Origin: BOG-908 sp965198855
GTDB lineage: Bacteria > Pseudomonadota > Alphaproteobacteria > Acetobacterales > Acetobacteraceae
Length of the DNA: 64,000 nucleotides
Direction of reading: 5' to 3'
Assembly (NCBI GenBank): GCA_965198855.1
Contig: CBDAPZ010000002.1
Coordinates: 992,001 to 1,056,000, forward strand
The number at the start of each line of letters is the position of its first letter. Within the stretch, counting starts at the first letter, position 1. Positions 61,454 through 64,000 of the stretch are shown piece after piece. The position numbers and the translations under genes were made by a program. The notes beneath the pieces are model-generated. The model was not told the DNA's origin. It ran no database searches and was given only the letters and a program-made list of their open reading frames with translations.

Positions 61454-63475
61454 ATGATGCAAATGGTCCGGCGATCTGCGTGGCGTGGGGCATGGCGGCG
61501 GCTGGTTTCCACGGGTGCATATTTGCCCGAGGCTGTGGACGCGCCGAACGATACTGGGCGGCACGGCCTGCAATATCTCCTCGATCAGCCCCCTGCTGTG
61601 GATGTGGCACCGTCTGCGCCACGCGCGCAAGCGTTGCCGGAGGCGGTGGTCGCCGCACAGAATGGCCGCGCGTATCGGGTGCCTGCCGATCTGCAGCGTA
61701 CGGAGTTGCCGATCCGGCGTGTTCTGGTGATCGGCTCCTGCCTGGCGCAGGGATGGATCAGGGAAAACCGCGAGAGTGGCGCGGAGTTCGACTATATCCT
61801 TACGAATAATCTGTCGCCGCTGCCGGAGATGCCGCCGGCGGCGATAACGGCGTATGATTTCCAGGTCGTGCAATTGCCGCTGCGCAGCATCATGCATGAG
61901 AATACATACGGCCATCTTCCGGCAACTATGGCGGCCTTTGAGGAATTGTTTGGCAGCGTGAAGGCGTGGCTTTCGCAATATCTCGATATTGCGCTGGTGT
62001 GGAACACGCGGCATGGGCTGCTGAGCTTCGTCAGCAATTTCATGGTGCCGCAACAGAACCCGCTGGGGCGGTTGCTACCGCGCAATGACCTGCGCAATCT
62101 GGTGTATTTCGTCGAGAAGCTGAACGAGCATCTGTATGAGGAGATCGCCAAGCGCAGCAATGTCTATTTGCTGGATGTCGATCAGATTGCAGCGACGTTC
62201 GGGCGGCGGAGCATGCAGGATGATGGCGTATGGGTGACGAGCCATGGCGGCACGTTGAACGATGCCGAATATGCGGCGGATCAGGCGCGTATGGTGCCGA
62301 TGCCGGCGATGAGCGTGCATTATCCATTGCTGGCAGCTGGGGAAAGTTTTTTTTACAAGGCGGCGTGGACGGAATTGGTGGGCATGTTCCGCACGCTGCG
62401 CGGGTGCGACCAGGTCAAGCTGGTGATTTTCGACCTCGATGACACGCTGTGGCGTGGGGTGGTGGCCGAGGAAGGGCAGATCGAGCCGGGCCTGATCGAG
62501 GGGTGGCCGGTGGGGCTGATGGAGGCGGCTTGCTTTCTGAAAAGCCGCGGTATTCTGCTGGCGATTTGCAGCAAGAACGACGAGGCGCGGATAACGGCGC
62601 TGTTCGATCGGATTGGAGGCGGGCGGCTGAAACTGTCGGATTTTGCGGCGAAGCGGATCAATTGGCGGCCCAAAAGCGAGAATATTCAGGAAATCCTGAC
62701 GGAGGTGCATCTGACGCCGCATAGCGCGGTGTTTGTCGACGATAATCCGGTGGAGCGGGCGGCGATCGAGGCGAGTATTCCGCAGATACGCACACTGGGC
62801 GCGCACCCGTATTATCTGCGGCGCATTCTGCTGTGGTCGGCGGAGACACAGGTGGCGGTGATCACGGGCGAATCTGTTCGGCGCACTGAAATGGTGCAGG
62901 CGCAGATCGGGCGGGACGCGGTCGGTGCGGGTATGAAGCGGGACGCGTTTCTGATGACGCTTGGGTTGCGGATGTGCATCAGAACGATTTGTTCTGTGCA
63001 GGATAAGCATTTTGCGCGGGCGCTCGAGCTGATCAACAAGACCAACCAGTTCAACAGCACGGGCGGCCGGCGTGGATTGCAGGATTGTGCGGCCCTTTTC
63101 GGCGCCGGCGCGGTGTTCGTGTGTTTCGACCTGCGGGATCGGTTTTCGGAGTATGGGCTGGTGGGCGTAGCCGTGGTGGAGGGCGGGCATATCGGTCAGT
63201 TCGTGATGAGCTGCCGTGTGCTTGGGCTTGGAGCCGAGGTGGCGCTGCTTGCGTATCTGGGCGCGCGCGCGGCTGGGATCGGCTGCGATGTGATGACGGG
63301 GGCGTATGTGGCGACGGAACTCAATGGGCTGGCGCGGGATTTTTTCCAGCGGAATGGATTTGTGGAAGCGGGCGGGGGTTGGAAGGTGCGGATCGAGGCG
63401 CTGCCGCCGGCGCCGCCGCATGTCGAGGTTGTTGTCGCGCCGGCGGCTTCGTTGCCGGGCGTTCTTGCCCGGTAG
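61454..63475 (+). CDS. FkbH-like HAD-IIIC family protein with C-terminal GNAT-like domain
   Basis: A 673-residue protein. The N-terminal ~300 residues carry an SGNH-like start (VLVIGSCLAQGW). The HAD core has the nucleophile VIFDLDDTLWRGVVAEEG and FVDDNPVERAAIE; the C-terminal part (NKTNQFNSTGGR) resembles an acyltransferase domain. FkbH proteins load glyceryl units onto carrier proteins in polyketide pathways, but no synthase is seen here, so the role is unknown. ATG 61454 or the nearby GTG 61448/ATG 61457 could start it. Confidence 0.8.
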   Translation: MMQMVRRSAWRGAWRRLVSTGAYLPEAVDAPNDTGRHGLQYLLDQPPAVDVAPSAPRAQALPEAVVAAQNGRAYRVPADLQRTELPIRRVLVIGSCLAQGWIRENRESGAEFDYILTNNLSPLPEMPPAAITAYDFQVVQLPLRSIMHENTYGHLPATMAAFEELFGSVKAWLSQYLDIALVWNTRHGLLSFVSNFMVPQQNPLGRLLPRNDLRNLVYFVEKLNEHLYEEIAKRSNVYLLDVDQIAATFGRRSMQDDGVWVTSHGGTLNDAEYAADQARMVPMPAMSVHYPLLAAGESFFYKAAWTELVGMFRTLRGCDQVKLVIFDLDDTLWRGVVAEEGQIEPGLIEGWPVGLMEAACFLKSRGILLAICSKNDEARITALFDRIGGGRLKLSDFAAKRINWRPKSENIQEILTEVHLTPHSAVFVDDNPVERAAIEASIPQIRTLGAHPYYLRRILLWSAETQVAVITGESVRRTEMVQAQIGRDAVGAGMKRDAFLMTLGLRMCIRTICSVQDKHFARALELINKTNQFNSTGGRRGLQDCAALFGAGAVFVCFDLRDRFSEYGLVGVAVVEGGHIGQFVMSCRVLGLGAEVALLAYLGARAAGIGCDVMTGAYVATELNGLARDFFQRNGFVEAGGGWKVRIEALPPAPPHVEVVVAPAASLPGVLAR

Positions 63476-63482
63476 GTGGGGT

Positions 63483-63968
63483 TTAGTGGCCGTAGACGGA
63501 GGGTGCGGGCACATCGAGGATGGTGGCCTGGCGGGCGATCTGCTGCCACTGGCTGCCGGTGAGCTGCCAGATATTGGTGTAGCGGCGCTGGAGCGGCTTG
63601 CCGGCGGAGGGGCCGGCGGCCATGACGAAATCCTCGTGACCCATTTCGACGGCCGTGTTGCCGAAGACGGTGAAAGATTCGGGGATGGTTTTCAGGCTCG
63701 TGTAGTTGAGGCCGCCGTGGTGCATGGCTTCGAGCACTTTGTCGCGGGTGAGGATGTTGTTGTCGGGGCTGTTCACGACCATGTTCGGTGACCAATAGGT
63801 TTTGAGGGCTGCGAAGTCTCCGGTGTGGATGGCTTTGCCGATCGCCTGCTGGTTTGCTTCGATCTGTTTGCGGATGGATGCGGTGTCGGGTGCTGCGGGA
63901 GCGGTTTGTGCGGTCGCTGCGGAGATAGATGTGCAGAGCGCGGCTAGACAAAACAGCGAAGCTCTCAT
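63483..63968 (-). CDS. Secreted NTF2-like (SnoaL/DUF4440-type) protein
   Basis: A 161-residue protein from ATG 63968 with a signal peptide (SLFCLAALCTSISAATA). The mature part has IRKQIEANQQAIGKAIHTGDFAALKTYWSPNMVVNSPDNN, the cone-shaped NTF2-like fold start, and YTNIWQLTGSQWQQIARQAT, its C-terminal strands. Such domains bind small hydrophobic ligands or act as accessory subunits. An upstream GTG at 63977 is in frame. Convergent with the FkbH-like gene, 7 bases apart. Confidence 0.78.
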   Translation of the reverse strand: MRASLFCLAALCTSISAATAQTAPAAPDTASIRKQIEANQQAIGKAIHTGDFAALKTYWSPNMVVNSPDNNILTRDKVLEAMHHGGLNYTSLKTIPESFTVFGNTAVEMGHEDFVMAAGPSAGKPLQRRYTNIWQLTGSQWQQIARQATILDVPAPSVYGH

Positions 63969-64000
63969 GAAGGGCACTTTCGGAATGGCGTTCTTGCAAC

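Noticed and set aside
62075..63514. Long minus-strand frame opposite the FkbH-like gene
   Set aside because: Arg/His-rich antisense shadow with no signature.
1..64000. tRNA, rRNA, CRISPR, integrase or transposase
   Set aside because: I looked for tRNA T-loop motifs, regularly spaced direct repeats and transposase/integrase motifs and saw none. The hairpin repeats have irregular spacing, so they are not a CRISPR.

Overview
The window is a high-GC bacterial chromosome segment, most likely from an alphaproteobacterium and plausibly an Acetobacteraceae-type acidophile. This is inferred from the dense GC-rich coding, a ChpT-like phosphotransferase, a DUF3553 protein, periplasmic c-type cytochromes and many TonB-linked functions. 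No rRNA, tRNA, CRISPR array, integrase or insertion sequence was recognised. Genes are tightly packed, often with ATGA/GTGA/TTGA stop-start overlaps, and no gene-free stretch exceeds about 300 bases.

Layout. 1-4613: a membrane protein running off the left edge, diverging from a group II PLP decarboxylase, then an M61 peptidase and a small lipoprotein. 4662-15521: an Orn/Lys/Arg decarboxylase, a GMC oxidoreductase with a large di-heme cytochrome, and, divergently, a patatin-like lipase and a RoxA-like di-heme cytochrome. 15627-19949: an LLM flavin monooxygenase coupled to a CPBP membrane protease, an alpha/beta hydrolase and acetate kinase. 20147-24533: a tripartite EmrA/EmrB/outer-membrane-factor pump. 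24725-28464: a frameshifted amidohydrolase lipoprotein, two tandem TetR-like regulators and a small secreted protein. 28490-34445: a chemotaxis operon (ChpT-like, CheA, CheW, CheY, CheB, CheR). 34496-42199: DUF3553, MoaA, SMP-30, a PanE-like reductase with a divergent MmyB-type regulator, TetR with a divergent frameshifted flavin monooxygenase, and a doubly frameshifted DEAD-box helicase. 42332-47338: ergothioneine genes egtB-egtD, a SulP transporter and a frameshifted glutathione S-transferase.

47486-54196 is the most interesting locus. It contains ThiZ- and ThiX-like ABC components, TenA, a TonB-dependent receptor and a secreted protein that retains the catalytic Cys and Glu of thiaminase I, with a divergent ThiY-like binding protein. 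Together they suggest a thiamine or thiamine-analogue capture, cleavage and pyrimidine-salvage pathway spanning outer membrane, periplasm and cytoplasm. 54282-61091: a Sel1-repeat protein and, behind a Fur-box-like palindrome, an iron-uptake operon (siderophore receptor, PiuC-type dioxygenase, PepSY protein, ExbB, ExbD, TonB). 61157-63968: a small two-helix membrane protein, an FkbH-like HAD protein and an NTF2-like secreted protein.

A short hairpin repeat occurs about 15 times. Most copies start within a few bases after a stop codon. Two base-paired sequence types show a compensatory change in the stem. Copies have been captured into coding sequence, notably as the basic N-terminus of ExbB and the C-termini of the LLM monooxygenase and the Sel1 protein. 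Four genes carry five single-base frameshifts in total, which may be real decay or assembly error.
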